Notes: generated by a model not told the origin, from the letters alone. 64,000 nt of DNA from Diploptera punctata (GCA_030220185.1 JASPKZ010003844.1:4942001-5006000), one strand, 5' to 3'; positions 1 through 11,738 are shown, counted from the stretch's first letter. Translations and numbers: made by a program.

Positions 1-439
1 ACTAGCCTATACTTCACTTTTCAAAGGCAGCGGAACTACAATTAATCTAATGTAAGTTATGTAAAAAGACGTACACGGTACTCTATATTCTAAGATTATT
101 AATAAGCTCTAGCTTTTTAATGCGGAATTTTGTCCAATGTGGAAAGAAAAATTGGTTCTATCCGATTCCACTTTGAGCAAGTTTTACTGTATTTTATTTC
201 AATGTATCACATGTTCATCCTGTTAATAAATATAAGGTAAATACTAAAAATCCTATCTTAATGTTATCGTAATTTTTTGCCACCGATAAAGTCCGACCGG
301 TTCCTAAGATAGGACTACAATACCGTTACCAGTTTTTAATTGGCAATATTCTTAATTAGATGTTTTTATGCGTTATACATGCAGTGTGATAATTTTTTAC
401 AAGTGAATATTTAAATGTTATTTAATATTTGCTAACATA
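1..439. other. AT-rich DNA, no feature seen
   Basis: I see no open frame, repeat family or RNA-like segment. It ends where the LINE-A homology at about 440 begins. Confidence 0.6.
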
Positions 440-885
440 TGATAGAAAAGATTACGGATATTTGAGAATAAAGCTCTTAGCAAAAATGTTTGGACGAAAG
501 AGAGATAAACAGATACGCGAATGGAGAAGACTGCATAACAGTAAGCTATGTGATCTTTATGAGAAACCAGATATAATACGAAGATTTAAGTCTCGTAGAC
601 TGCGATGGGCAGGACATGTGGCACGAATGCGGAAAGAAAGAGGGGCATCGAACCTCTTATAAGAAAACCAGAAGGAAAACGTCCAATAGATAGGCCAAGA
701 ATGAGGTGGGAGTATTGTAGGAAAACCAGAAAGAAAGCGCCCAATAGGTAGGTCAAGAATGAGATGGGAGAATAACATTAATCATGATTTGTGGGAAGTA
801 TATTATACAGGAGATGATTGGAAAACTCAGGATATGGAGAGCTTAGTCAGCGCTGCCATAAACATATGGATTCGATAGTGCCAGT
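440..885 (+). mobile_element. LINE-A fragment, reverse-transcriptase C-terminus, broken
   Basis: This is a 5'-truncated non-LTR retrotransposon copy. The open frame at 429-662 reads FGRKRDKQIREWRRLHNSKL and then RRLRWAGHVARM, the conserved C-terminal region downstream of the reverse-transcriptase palm domain in this family. The frame breaks near 660. Around 650-770 a block of about 55 bp containing the GKRP..GRPRMRW-type motif is present twice in tandem, a local duplication not seen in the other copies. The copy ends with the family's 3' signature, a degenerate 'ggattcgatagtgccagt', but lacks the usual TAAG tail. The adjoining minus-strand frame 557-778 is an antisense shadow. It is not functional. 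Confidence 0.85.
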
Positions 886-1509
886 GGAATTAATTAGTTA
901 AGTTGTCTTTTGTTGTCTATATTCGTTATATTGTAGTAGATAGTGATGGTATGGAAACAGGTCGAATTTATTTTATTTAACTGCACACCCGTTTATACCC
1001 AATTTCCCAGTATTATTTATTTATTTCACAATAACTCCCTGTACAACCATATATTATTTTCCGCTTTGAGTCTTTCACAAACTTAAATTATCTTACAGTT
1101 CACTCACAGAAGCACAACTTCTTAACTCTTTCTTTGTCTTCACTCTTCACATCACCTACACGGGTGGCACAACTGAATGTCAACCGACTCACTTATATGC
1201 GAAGATTGGTACCATCTGGAAGCCACGTCCTGATATATCTCAAATCGAAATCTCGAGAGGCCGATCCCTTCAGAAAGTGATGCACAAACGATGCGGAAAG
1301 CAATCTTTGGAGAAAACACGTCTGAGCGATCGCTGCGAGTAGCACACGTTAAGTCATGATCCGCAAATCCAAATCCCTTTTGGCTTTTTAAGGCGAGATT
1401 TGAGTCTTGCTGCCACGGTGTACGCGAAAGGTGGTCATTTGAGCAAAGGGTCAACAATGCTTCACGATATAGGCTATATCAATCTGTATAAGAATTATGA
1501 AAAATGCAT
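886..1509. other. Unassigned; includes a slightly GC-richer block at 1140-1470
   Basis: The block at 1140-1470 has a 101-codon minus-strand open frame (1152-1457) beginning MLTLCSNDHLSRTPWQQDSN. I recognise no domain in it, and there is no splice or promoter context. It may be a fragment of an unknown transposon. The flanks are AT-rich and featureless. Confidence 0.4.
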
Positions 1510-1663
1510 ATCGTTGTAATTTTCCGTACAGGTGATACAAACATTTTCTATTTAGGTGAATTTCATATAAAATTTGACATAACACATGAAAATTAAAGTT
1601 TCTTCCTTGCTCCCCAAAGTAGTATATGGACTATTAAAAAATATATATATAATAATATTATTA

Positions 1664-1704
<41 letters not shown>

Positions 1705-2186
1705 AGAAAATGTGGACTTTCTATCTTTAATAACTGTACTTAAAATGTGTGATCTTACATCGGCAATTGGCGTAACTGTAGAATGACATCATGTTTTACA
1801 GAGTGAGAATAAAAATAATCTCTTTGAAGTTTTCAATTTTATTTCAACAAGCAATTGTGAATGTAGGAATTACAAAATATTTGTTTTGAGTTTTATGTTC
1901 TAGTAAACTTCAATCATTAATTATACAAAATAAAGATATCTGAGGTATCAACTAATGTTTCTGTCTGGTTTAAGAATTTAATTAAAATGATAATAATTCT
2001 TTGTTTGGTATGAGTTTGTTCATATTTTACAATATTTTGGGATTTAGGCACTTGAAAATATTTTTAATAGTCCATATACCACTTTGGGGAGCAAGGAAGA
2101 AACTTTAATTTGCATGTGTTATGTCAAATTTTATATGAAATTCACCTAAATAGAAAATGTATCACCTGTACGGAAAATTACAACGA
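1510..2186. repeat. Foldback: about 135-bp inverted repeats around a 410-bp centre
   Basis: The sequence at 1510-1645 (starting atcgttgtaattttccgtac) recurs almost perfectly in reverse complement at 2055-2186. Differences seen are a 3-4 base indel, one substitution near 1588/2113 and one near 1625. The centre holds a (TA)n tract at about 1667-1701 and AT-rich DNA with no coding signal. The right arm ends directly against an (ATT)/(ATA) microsatellite. Long matching arms around a short non-coding core suggest a non-autonomous foldback or MITE-like element, but no clean target-site duplication was found. The small frames at 1586-1786 and 2110-2310 are incidental. Confidence 0.8.
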
Positions 2187-2214
2187 TTATTATTATTATT
2201 ATTATTATTATTAT

Positions 2215-2263
<49 letters not shown>
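2187..2263. repeat. (ATT)n to (AAT)n microsatellite
   Basis: About nine ATT units switch to about sixteen ATA/AAT units, sitting between the foldback arm and a LINE-A 3' end. Confidence 0.95.
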
Positions 2264-2265
<2 letters not shown>

Positions 2266-2478
2266 GAAGCTTCTTGTAAGAAAGCCAGAGGGAAAACGCC
2301 CAGTTGGTAGACCAAGAATGAGGTGGGAGAACAACATTAACTATGATTTGAGGGAAGTAGATTATACAGGGAATGATTGGAAAGCATTAGCTCAGGATAT
2401 GGATGTATGGAGAGCTTATGTCCGTGCGGCCATGAACCTACGGGTTCGATAGTGTCAGTGAGTAAGTAATAGTAATAA
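2263..2478 (+). mobile_element. LINE-A 3' end fragment
   Basis: It encodes WKLLVRKPEGKRPVGRPR followed by RWENNINYDLREVDYTGN, then the terminal RAAMNLRVR and stop, then 'gtgtcagtgagtaagtaa', the family 3' terminus. Only about 210 bp of 3' end remain. It is joined to an (AAT)n tract at its truncated 5' side. The DNA just downstream (2479-2525) is rich in AATAAT and TAGCAA motifs. Confidence 0.9.
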
Positions 2479-2587
2479 TAACAATTATAATAGCAATAAT
2501 AATAATAGCAATAATAATAATAATGTGAAGAGAATATAATACATATTAAGGATTAACCAAATTATTGTAAAATATATAGTAAGATAT

Positions 2588-3056
2588 GCCGGTTGCTGGC
2601 CTCATATAATGGCTAATTGATAATCGTTACTAGTAAAATTCATGATAGTGCTTCAACGAGGGTTAACAAATACCGACCTACTTCTTTCTGCTGATGATGG
2701 GACTAGTCCCGAAAGGCCTACAGAACATTAAAACATCTTAAGTTGAGGAGAGGGACTGCAAGTTGACTATTTTATAATTTTATTTAAAAATTATATTATT
2801 GTAATCGATAATATCACAGAGGTATATGATCATTCTGCCAGTGTAGGGATGACATGTGGCCAGCATGTCGGTTCCCCAACCGTTATAGCTTGTTTTCTCA
2901 ACCTGGAGCCGCTACTTATAGCAGCTACCCAAATTTCTGACGGTGCTGTGTGGGCACCGGTCTCAAGCTGGTCGAAATTCCATGAGAATTGTTTTTTTTT
3001 TTTTTTCATGGAGACTCGAACCAGCGCAAGTACCGTAGCTCTGCGCCAAGGTTGAA
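2588..3056 (-). mobile_element. SINE-G copy, split by a Penelope-like 3' end
   Basis: SINE-G is tRNA-derived. Read on the minus strand, its head (about 3010-3056) has the tRNA-like B box within 'gctggttcgagtctccatg'. The body (2814-3005) carries the family marker 'gggatgacatgtggccagca' on the plus strand. The outer tail 'gccggttgctggcctcatat' is separated at 2588-2607 from the rest by about 205 bp of unrelated DNA (2608-2813) that resembles a Penelope-like 3' end. A poly-T stretch interrupts the head at about 2992-3006. Confidence 0.8.
2608..2813 (+). mobile_element. Penelope-like 3' end, inferred, inserted in SINE-G
   Basis: The segment contains 'ctgatgatgggactagtccc' followed by 'gaaaggcctacagaac' and 'cttaagttgagg'. 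That is a short palindrome then GAAAGG, the same layout as the 3' ends at 33878-34046 and 39345-39908, and like the palindrome then GGCGAAACGT in the clear Penelope-like copy near 47710. It carries no coding sequence. Assignment rests on this shared layout only. Confidence 0.5.
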
Positions 3057-4092
3057 GAGAAAAGATAGTGCCTTATTATCTGAAGACTAAAACAATTAAA
3101 ATGTTAGTTTATTTTGTTGTAATTGTTACTTCAATTACCTTTAGCCAAGATTCAATCATTCATTGATTAAGGAAAATGTCATAAAATTCCTTCTGTAGAT
3201 TTGATAGAATTAGTTCATATTCTGCGCATATATAATAAGCATTTAAAGAATGGCATGTATAATATCTAGTTATAACTCCAGTAAAGAAAATGGATGAAAT
3301 ATTTAATAAAAAAGTTTGAAAGGATCTATAGGATTAGCCTTTCTCAGTTAAACCATATTTTATTTCAGTCACTACCAGATGTTCGTAAGGGATTAATTCT
3401 AATATGTTGTAAAATATTACTTAAGTAAGGATATTAACATAAATGTTCCTGTGTTAATATTTTTAAGCTATATAGCACATTTCTTTATGGAGTGCTAATA
3501 TAATTTGATATAACATTAAATTATAAAACCAGAATTATCAAGAATACATTATTTTGCCATTTTGAATCTTTAATATAAGATTTCTTTATTATTTGAAATT
3601 AAGTATCTGTGGTAAGTGTAGAAGACGGTTGTGGAAAATCATAATATGTTTCTGAATGAGATTTTAAATGATAAACCTCCATTTTTACAAAGTTTTTGGC
3701 CAGAATTAAAAAAAAAAGGTAATCTGTAGGGGTGTTTGTATATACTAATATATAAAATTTGTGTAACGTAGTAAATAAGCTGTGTTTTTAAAATCGCATT
3801 AAATGCCGTTAATCTTAATCAGCTTACATAGCCAAATAAGAGCACAGCAAAGTATTTTTCTATGTCGCGCTGCTTACGTCATTACAAGATAAAAAAATAT
3901 GTTCTTTCCCATGCAAAGTTACTCCTATATATATAACAAACCTATATGACTCAGAGAAAAGTTTTGTATATACTCCACTTAAACTTTCCAGTTGTTTCTC
4001 ATTAAAACTTGGTAATACTTTCCATTGGAGTTAACCATCGAATTGGTAATGAAGTAAAATGGTCTGCAAATATTTGACGAATTTCTTTTTCA
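3057..4092. other. AT-rich DNA, no feature seen
   Basis: About 1 kb with many A/T runs and no frame above 60 codons. I found no match to the repeat families described elsewhere in the window. Confidence 0.6.
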
Positions 4093-4436
4093 CTGTAACT
4101 CATCCATCCATCCATAGTAATTCTGGCAGGTCCTTCACTGCAATCATAGCATTTTTCATGCTGTGCTTTGCAGCTTTACTAGGTGTGGTAGCTTCCCGTT
4201 GCTTTCCACACCGGTGGAAGGATGTTGATGATAATGATAAGGATACTGATGATGGCCGGATGATTTTCGGAGACCGCTGGGCCCTAAGCTTCCTGACATT
4301 TGTCTTACAGGTGAGGAAACCCACCGACGAAAAAACCTCACCCAGGAGCCTGTCCCGACCGGGAATCGAACCCGGGCCCGCTGCGTGACAAGGCAGTACG
4401 CTTCCTCGACACCACAGCGGTGGACCTGTAACCCAT
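4093..4436 (-). mobile_element. SINE-A copy with target-site duplication
   Basis: SINE-A is a tRNA-derived retroposon; read on the minus strand it starts gtccaccgctgtggt and contains the B-box-like 'gggttcgattcccggtcg'. The body is 4104-4425. It is flanked by ctgtaactcat (4093-4103) and ctgtaacccat (4426-4436), an 11-bp duplication with one mismatch. The inner end has the (CCAT)n motif typical of the family 3' end. The frames at 4059-4388, 4100-4444 and 4156-4341 are read-throughs of the SINE, not genes. Confidence 0.92.
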
Positions 4437-4457
4437 ATGATCATTGTTAAACTAATG

Positions 4458-4795
4458 TGTTACCATTTTTTTCTTCTTCTTTTTCCTTCCAAGTATTAGG
4501 CCAAGGCCTGTTACGATCCTATAGAAAATTTTCCCTCCAGCGTTTCATAGGACGGCCCAATGATCTTCGTCCTTTTGGTATATAATTATAAACAGCTTTG
4601 GGGATCCGATTTGAACTCATTCTTTCAATATGGTGTTTCCAATTTAGTTGGTACTGTTTAATATATTCCAAAATTGGCGTAGTCTTCAATTCTTTTAATA
4701 TATCGGTGTTCCTTTTCCGATCCCATCTGGTGTAACCCGCTGTTCTGCGCATGAATCTCATTTCACAAGCCGTTAACTTCTCTACCTTCGATTAT
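4458..4795 (-). mobile_element. LINE-C-like 3' fragment
   Basis: The minus-strand frame 4519-4761 encodes MRFMRRTAGYTRWDRKRNTD, then HHIERMSSNRIPK, then KGRRSLGRPMKRWRENFL and stop. This is the post-palm C-terminal region of a non-LTR reverse transcriptase. Homology continues upstream to about 4795 (VEKLTACE) in the same frame. The 3' end is marked by 'ggccttggcctaatacttgg' and a GAA-rich tail (4458-4490 on the plus strand as TTC), matching the 3' end at 42515-42617. Confidence 0.88.
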
Positions 4796-6087
4796 TCATC
4801 ATTTCCTTCTCTTTTATTTCAATACATGTGTGAATCTTCTCTTTTCGAAGACAGTCTCGTAAAGTATAACTCATGTCAGTTTACATCTTCTGGTATTGCG
4901 TATTACAATAAATTAGAGCATTATTTGCACAGTATATTGAGAATGTGTATATGTTTATACAAAACGAATTCATATGTGTATTGAATTAATTCACACACAA
5001 AACTCGAGCTGAAGGACATAAACAATAAAAATCCACAAATCTCACGTAGGTCCTGGTGCCCTGTTATAGCTGACGTGTTCCTCTCTAGATCTAAGATTCG
5101 CAAGTTAAAAAAGTCTGAGTAATACGTCCTTCAAAAGGGAAATATAATATCTATGACACATGAAAGAGCATCTGTCAATCTTCAAAATCGCGATTCTAAT
5201 ATAATTTGAATTTAAAAGAGCATCATTAGTTAAAACTTACCCACGTCAGGAACCGACTGGAATTTCCAGGAAAAATAATTATTAGGTAAGCAATTTTATG
5301 TATATTGAAAGTTAAGATAGTAACACAGATTAATTTCAATTAGTTTTTTATCATTTTTTAGAGCAGCTTACACATTATATATGTTTTCTTATAGAATATA
5401 TTTTTTATTTAATTAAATGTAAATAAAACTTAAAGTTGTATGTGATTTTCATATTTAGTAAAATATAAATTAGTTACAGCTGTTTCGGTACTTTGTACTT
5501 TCTTCAGACATGATAACAAATTAATGAATTTTGTTATTATAGCAATAACAACTGTAACTTACTTAATATAATTAATACTGAATACAACTGTAACTATGCA
5601 ACATTTTTTTAACAATCTCTATTATAAATTTAAAAGAGGCGATTCATTCAAATATAGTTGGGAATTTAACAGCTTATTATTGAAAATAGCATTCGAAGAG
5701 GATAGTTAATGTTATTAGATCTTGGAAAAGACATTGAGAAAATTTAAAGTTTTTTTAAAACCGTAAACAAGTTATTTTCAATCGATTGAAATAAAAAAGT
5801 TACATAGGAATTTGTTCCATAATATCCATACATTGATTAAAGTTATTGTTATTTATTATGCCAAAAGATATTAGGCATAAGTGGAAATGGAAATAATTAT
5901 TTGGAGGATAAAATATAAAATGATACCCTAGATTGTATTTTAAAACATGCCCGCATTTCAATAAACCACCATTAACCAAAATATTGTACCATTTTTGACA
6001 ATTGACTATAAGCTAATTGACACGCGAAGATACCCAAGATATCTGGACATATATTGCTTTTGATTGTAAATATGAGGATGATATTGT
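4796..6087. other. AT-rich DNA, no feature seen
   Basis: Small overlapping frames (4751-4984, 4921-5103) have no recognisable content. No family member detected. Confidence 0.55.
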
Positions 6088-6232
6088 TATAACCATCACC
6101 ATCATCATCATCATGAACTCATTTAGGATTAGGTCGTTTGAGCCTGTTTTCCTGTGCGATCTCAAGATGAGATTGATCAGTCCATCTTAATGGTCTTCCT
6201 CTATCTCGAAGTCCTTTAGGTTGATACTCTTC
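6088..6232 (-). mobile_element. LINE 3' fragment with (ATG)n tail
   Basis: On the minus strand it encodes YQPKGLRDRGRPLRWTD followed by EIAQENRLKRPNPK, then a tail of ATG/GAT repeats (plus strand catcatcatcatcat near 6100). This is the same C-terminal box as in LINE-C/D, far diverged. LINE-B1 abuts it on the 5' side. Confidence 0.7.
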
Positions 6233-7365
6233 TTCTTCTTCTTCTTCTTCTTCTACCACAAGGTTTAGGCTATGCAGCCTGTTCCGGCGAAGTTAAAAGT
6301 GGAGTACATCTTCTACATGGTCGGCCAACATCTCTTGTTCCTCTGGGATTATACAGGAAGGTTCTTTTTGGCATTCTTTCGTTGTTCATTCTCATTAAGT
6401 GTTCTGTCCATTTTTTATTATTTTCACTGATTTTATCTTCAATTTTATATATATTTAATTCTTCTCGTATAGTTTCATTCCTTATTCTATCCGCTCTTGT
6501 GCATCCTTTCACATTACGTAAAAATAGCATTTCCGCAGTCTGTATCCTGCTTTTATCTCTTGATTTCATTATCCAATTTTCACTTCCATACAACAACAAA
6601 GGAACAGCCATTGTTTTATATAATTTAAGTTTCGTATCTTTCCTTGTTTTCCGACCTAAGGTTCTTTTTATGGTTCCACAAATAGCCTGATTTTTTTTTA
6701 CTTTATTTTCTATATCTTTATTTTCTCTATAAGTTATATCACATCCTAAATATTGGAAATGTGATATTTGTTCTATTATTTTGTTATCCAGTACAATTTT
6801 TGATCTAATTCCATATTTACCAATAAATGCCATTACTTTTGACTTATTTATTGATATTTTATAATTATATCTATTGGCTATTAATTTAAATGTATATGCT
6901 AACATTTGGAGCTCATTTTCAGATTCTGCTAAAAGTACAATATCGTCAGCGAATAATAAAGCATTTATTTTGTCTTTATTATCAATTAATATCCCTTCAT
7001 TAGATAAAACCTTCTTTCATTCTTTTAGGATATCGTCCATATAAATATTAAATAATATAGGTGAGAGTGAACACCCTTGTCGTACTCCTTGGTTAATTTG
7101 AAAAAAATGTCTTATTTTTAGTCAACTGAGGGTCAATGCAAATATTTGTTCCATAGTACAAGCCCTTAACAGTTTCTATAATCTGAATAGGGAGGCCTTT
7201 TTCTTTTAGGATATTCCACAATATTTCCCTGTTTACTCGATCAAATGCTTTATCTAAGTCTATAAATAACAAATGTGTTTCTAGGTTTTTTTTCTTGTCT
7301 TTTGCTTTTGTTTATTATCTGATTCAGGTCAAATACTCCATCGGTACAAGATACTGCAATGCTAA
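6233..7365 (-). mobile_element. LINE-B1: half of a reverse transcriptase with catalytic motifs
   Basis: This is the longest LINE-B copy. Read on the minus strand from about 7365 it has a motif-A-like region (about 7240-7280, diverged), a QGCSLSPILFNIYM-type region (motif B, about 7040-7100) and FADD (6942-6953, motif C, the catalytic aspartates). The intact 211-codon frame 6270-6905 then carries HFQYLGCDITYRENKDIENK, LLLYGSENWIM and the C-terminal GRP box. The 3' end is a (GAA)n tail at 6233-6253. Frameshifts and stops upstream of 6905 (for example near 7015 and 7110) and the missing 5' half make it inactive. The plus-strand frame 6382-6690 is antisense to it. Confidence 0.9.
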
Positions 7366-8629
7366 TTTAGGAAAGCGAGATGGGTCCATTCTTTGGACAT
7401 GTTATAACCAACTGCTTTGATAATTCTGAATTTCCTCAACTATATTTTGAATTTTTAATTTATCGCGTATGTAATATTATTAGTGTTGTAACTAATAATA
7501 ATAATATTATATATGTATTTTAAAAATGGAGTTGTACGCAGTATGGAATCGAAACCACGCCGCGCAGGTTGTCAGTTGCAGAAGATAGCATAATTATTGC
7601 TTGGGGCCCTGTGCTCTGCTTTATGAACCCGGCCCGACGAATGAATATTTTACAAACAACTCGCTTGAATTTAAAGTAATTACAGCCCCTGGCAGTTATG
7701 CTATAGCTTCTTGTTTTCTTACAAATACGCTAAACCGATGTATACATTGGCTTATTTCCCCCAAACAACTCATTTCCTTTGTGTTTCTTACGCAAAATAG
7801 GTAGCAGTTGGTGAATTATTCTTTCTACGCTTTATTGGTTTCCTAGTTTTAATGCGATTCACAAAAAAAATCAATTAGAATATACAGGGGCTCCAAAAAG
7901 TCGTACTACATTTCATGAAGAACATAAATGTAACTAATTTTTATGTAGATCTATATCTAGAAAAATTGATTTGAAATGTATCTGCATTTAGGTCAGGTGG
8001 CTCTGTCGTTAGTTAATCGTTCATTATAATTAATTTAATTTATATAAATTAGTTGTGATTTAACCTGTTCCACGCCATCTTGCATTTATAATAATGTAAG
8101 ACTAAATAAGCTAACTTTTGTTCAATCATAAATGTAATCATTATTCACTTTTATTTCGGTTAATAAATTTGCTATGGGTACAAAAGGAACGGTAAAAGAA
8201 TATAAGTCCATTTCAAATGTGTCTAATTAATTGAGGTATAGCTCTATTTCACGAAAATCAGTATAATTTAAATTAGATTGGAATAAACTGAAAGAGTATA
8301 GTAATACAAATGGGCATTCGCTCCTTCAAATGAGATTCTTATGGATTAAGGGCAAAATCGAGAGTAAGACTTCCTTCGAGTAGGTTTTTGGTATGTAACA
8401 GAAACTCATATCTGAAATAAGAAGATTCTGAGTCAATTTTGTGAAATCTTTGATCCATAGCTATGATTTATGAGGTGATTGCAGTTATTTAAAATGTTCA
8501 TAACAGGTTGTCTAACTTAAATCGCTGATTTCTTAGATAGGCTATTAACTTGACATAAATTTATAAATAAAAAAAATCCACACATGGTATCATAAGTAGT
8601 TATATTGTTTTGAAGATTACATTGAAGAT
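7366..8629. other. AT-rich DNA, no feature seen
   Basis: The 67-codon frame at 7601-7804 has no recognisable domain. No repeat family is visible. Confidence 0.55.
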
Positions 8630-8630
8630 G

Positions 8631-8667
<37 letters not shown>

Positions 8668-8713
8668 CACAGTACTTATTTGAAAAAAAAAATAAATATA
8701 TATATATATATAT
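8630..8713. repeat. (CA)n and (TA)n microsatellites
   Basis: About 14 CA units lie at 8635-8662, and a TA tract lies at about 8695-8713. Confidence 0.95.
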
Positions 8714-9435
8714 GCACACGCTCGTACATATAATCTAATTTTTAAAAAAAGTAAAATTTCAGAAGCGCAATTGAGGATATGCGGGTCCTCTAATAAAATG
8801 CAGCATACCTAATTTAAAATGACATATTTTTGTTTTTGTAAGCATTATTTCCGTAATACAACTGCTATAATTTATATCTGCTGAATTTAAAATAACGTAT
8901 TCTTATCTTATTATTCAGCATATGGTAACATTACATTTAGCAAACTTCTTTTTTTCCTGGAACCTATGATAATCGAGAAAATTATACTTTAAAATGTTGT
9001 ATGCAATTTAATAGCTATTTACTTTGATAATCGTACTTGAAACACTGGTAGTTATAGACGTTGTTAGTTGAGACGCTAGAGTCCAGGTGGCGCCGAAGAC
9101 TTGATGGTAATTGTTTTTGGCTACTTAAAAATGAGGTCCGAAACAAAAAACAAACAAACCCCACCTCCTCAGGTTCTGTTTCTTGTTCAAATAAAGAATG
9201 GTATAATTTGTGGGCGCGCCGCTGCCCCTATAATAAGGGCCGAGGCCAATCTTTATTACTTTCCAGAACCACATGCCCTCTGACGTCATTATAATATCTC
9301 CCACAGACTTCTGTTTAGTATAATTAACTTTTTTTTCCTTGTGTTTCAGTTTTCCATTTTGTAAGTAAACTGGATTTTTCTAAACTTCATTTTATTTACC
9401 GGTATTTGAACATACAAGATCATATCATATATAAA
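8714..9435. other. Unassigned
   Basis: The frames at 9061-9294 and 9101-9283 overlap each other in different frames and show no known domain. A run of seven or more A/C-rich bases is the only low-complexity stretch. Confidence 0.5.
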
Positions 9436-9752
9436 CTCCATGGCGCGAAAGACAGAACTCTTGGCCTACCAACCGGTTGCTGACTTCACATCCATTTGTC
9501 ATTTACAGAGGCGGACGATCAGCTAGTGGTAGTATATTATCAGTATGTCGAGTCCGCAGCCGTTATATGTGGTTTTCTCAACCTGTAACCGCTATTTATT
9601 GTATCTAACCTAAATTCCTCACGCTGCTGGGTGACTCCGGTCTCATACTGGCCAAAATTCCGTAAGAAAATTTCTTCCCCCGTGGAACTTGAGTCCCATA
9701 GCTCTGCACCAAGGCATGATGCCTTAAATCAATCAGTTACAGCGCGGAACCA
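9436..9752 (-). mobile_element. SINE-G copy, nearly complete
   Basis: The copy runs from the conserved 3' end 'ccatggcgcga' (plus strand) to the tRNA-like head at about 9685-9752 ('ctctgcaccaaggcatgatg'). It is diverged from the better copy next door: 'gactccggtctcatactggc' replaces the usual 'gggcaccggtcccatactgg'. Confidence 0.85.
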
Positions 9753-9773
9753 TATCGCATATAAAAAAAAAAC

Positions 9774-10067
9774 TTCATGGCGCGACAGGCCTAGAAGGCC
9801 CTTGGCCTACTAGTCGGTTGCTGGCCTCACATCTACATATGTTAATCGCAGAGGTAGCCGATCATTCAGCCAGTGTAGAGGTGACATGTGGTTTTTCTCA
9901 ACGTGGAGTCGCTACTTAGAGTAGCTAGCTACTCAATTGCCTCATGATGCTGGGTGGGCACCGGTCCCATACTGGCCGAAATTACATGATAACTTTTTTT
10001 CCCCATGGAGACTCGAACCGCCGCAAGGCATATTTATTGCCTTAACCACTCGGCTCGGCGCGGGACG
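9774..10067 (-). mobile_element. SINE-G copy, tandem to the previous one
   Basis: It has the same orientation as the preceding copy, separated by 21 bp of A-rich DNA. It runs from 'catggcgcgacaggcctaga' to the tRNA-like head, where 'ccttaaccactcggctcggc' is the reverse complement of an A-box region. A small insertion or conversion near 10025-10040 replaces the usual 'agtcccgtagctctgcgcc'. Confidence 0.88.
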
Positions 10068-11539
10068 TTCACATCGCCTATACTGAGGAATAAATGTATT
10101 TTTACAAATATTTGTTAACATTAACTTTGCTATGCTTATATTACTGGTTGAATATTCATAAACAAGTTAGACTTACCCGTTTTAGTAGAGGACTTAAATG
10201 TTACTAGATGCAATAGTCCTATGTAAACAAATTACATTAGTTTATGAGGGACGAAAATCAATATATGCATAATGAGCTACAGCGAAATATTACTTTCTTA
10301 AATGGAAAAGTGTCCATATTTCTGGAACTCACTCTACTCATTTAATAGCTAATATCTTTTACATAATTGCACGTATCCAATGCAAATGATACCGTGATTT
10401 TGCGTAGTTTACTTGTTTAGGGACGCTAAAGAGGGGGGGGGCGGAAGTCAAGTACGTTCAGTAAATGCAAGTAACTTCAGTAAAATGCAGTAAAAATCCA
10501 AGTAAAATAAATTGACGTCTCTGTATCATACTTGCATCTAGTAGATGCTTTCTTATAAAGTGAATTTAATATTTTAATCAATTAATACATCGTAAATGTG
10601 ATAAAATGGGTCTGATAATGAAATTACAAAATCAAATTTGTCTGACGATTGAAGAAAACCGGGAAATAAACCCCAGTCCAGTTTGCCGATTTAGTATTTA
10701 AACCCAGGACTCCTGAAATAGAAGTCTCAAACTCTTATCATCATGTCAATGCTCTTGGAGAGTTTAATGTTTTTTTTTTTTTTTTTTGCATTGATAGGCT
10801 TGTGTATCGACTCTATGATGTAATCATTAGAGGTTGTATTATAATTTATTTAAGATATTTTGATTTTGATTCATAACTGTATCATAGAATTTTTTTCTTT
10901 GACTTCAGTATATGGAACGAAGCTGACTAAGTCTTATTTGAAAATTATTTAATTAACAATATTATATATTTCTATTAGAAAATAGATATTATTGTTGTTT
11001 TGTTGCGGGAGTATAATAATGTTCTTATAATATATGTGTAACTATTATAATATTTATAAAGGTTCCGGTTGGCTTCAAATTTCTTTAAAAGTTTTATCTT
11101 AAGTCTCCGTAGACAATTGCAAATGATCATGGTTAGGAGGCGTTTGATTTTCTTTGTTTGTAAGTTGTTTTCATATTTGTTTAAAAAATGTTAATTTAAA
11201 ATAACACAGATAAAAGTCAAACCAGGTAAAATGAAATGGTAAAAATACTCCAAAAGCAAACATCACCAGTATCAATAAGCACTACCTACTGCTGCCTGCC
11301 AGACTGTTTGTTTTGGAATGTTCTGTAATACACCGTTTACATTTACAAATGTCTCTTCATGGACATACAGAGTGAAACAGAACTCCCCTAACAAAATTTC
11401 ACATGTCAAGGATGTTTATCGAATGTTTTTATGAAAGGAACCCCTGGTCTCCGGTAACTTACTATAGAGTAATGCTTTGTCAATATGTTAAACATGGTAC
11501 TTGACCTTCGGAACTTCATGAGATGTGTTCTGATAGATC
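10068..11539. other. AT-rich DNA, no feature seen
   Basis: It contains a G run near 10432-10443 and a T run near 10770-10787. No coding signal or known family. Confidence 0.55.
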
Positions 11540-11738
11540 TTCTTCTTCTACTACAAGAAGCCTGTTCCGGCGAAGTTAAAAGTGGAGTCCATCTTCTACG
11601 TGGTCGGCCAACATCTCTTGTTCCTCTGGAATTATACAGGAAGGTTATTTTTGGTATTCTTTCGTTGTTCATTCTCATTAAGTGTTCTGTCCATTTCTTA
11701 TTATTTTCGCTGATTTTATCTTCAATTTTATATATACT
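11540..11738 (-). mobile_element. LINE-B2, 3' end only
   Basis: The minus-strand frame 11406-11678 begins MRMNNERIPKITFLYNSRGT, matching LINE-B1 and B3 to the LTSPEQA terminus, then runs past the element's end into flanking DNA. The tail is a short GAA run (plus strand tcttcttcttctac at about 11539-11552). Confidence 0.9.

Noticed and set aside
1152..1457. 101-codon minus-strand frame as a host exon
   Set aside because: No domain, no consistent splice context and no neighbouring coding segment.
4059..4444. Open frames of 109-114 codons with PGSIPG or GIEPGP peptides, and similar frames in other SINE copies
   Set aside because: They are translations of the tRNA-like head of SINE-A. The same peptides recur wherever the SINE occurs.
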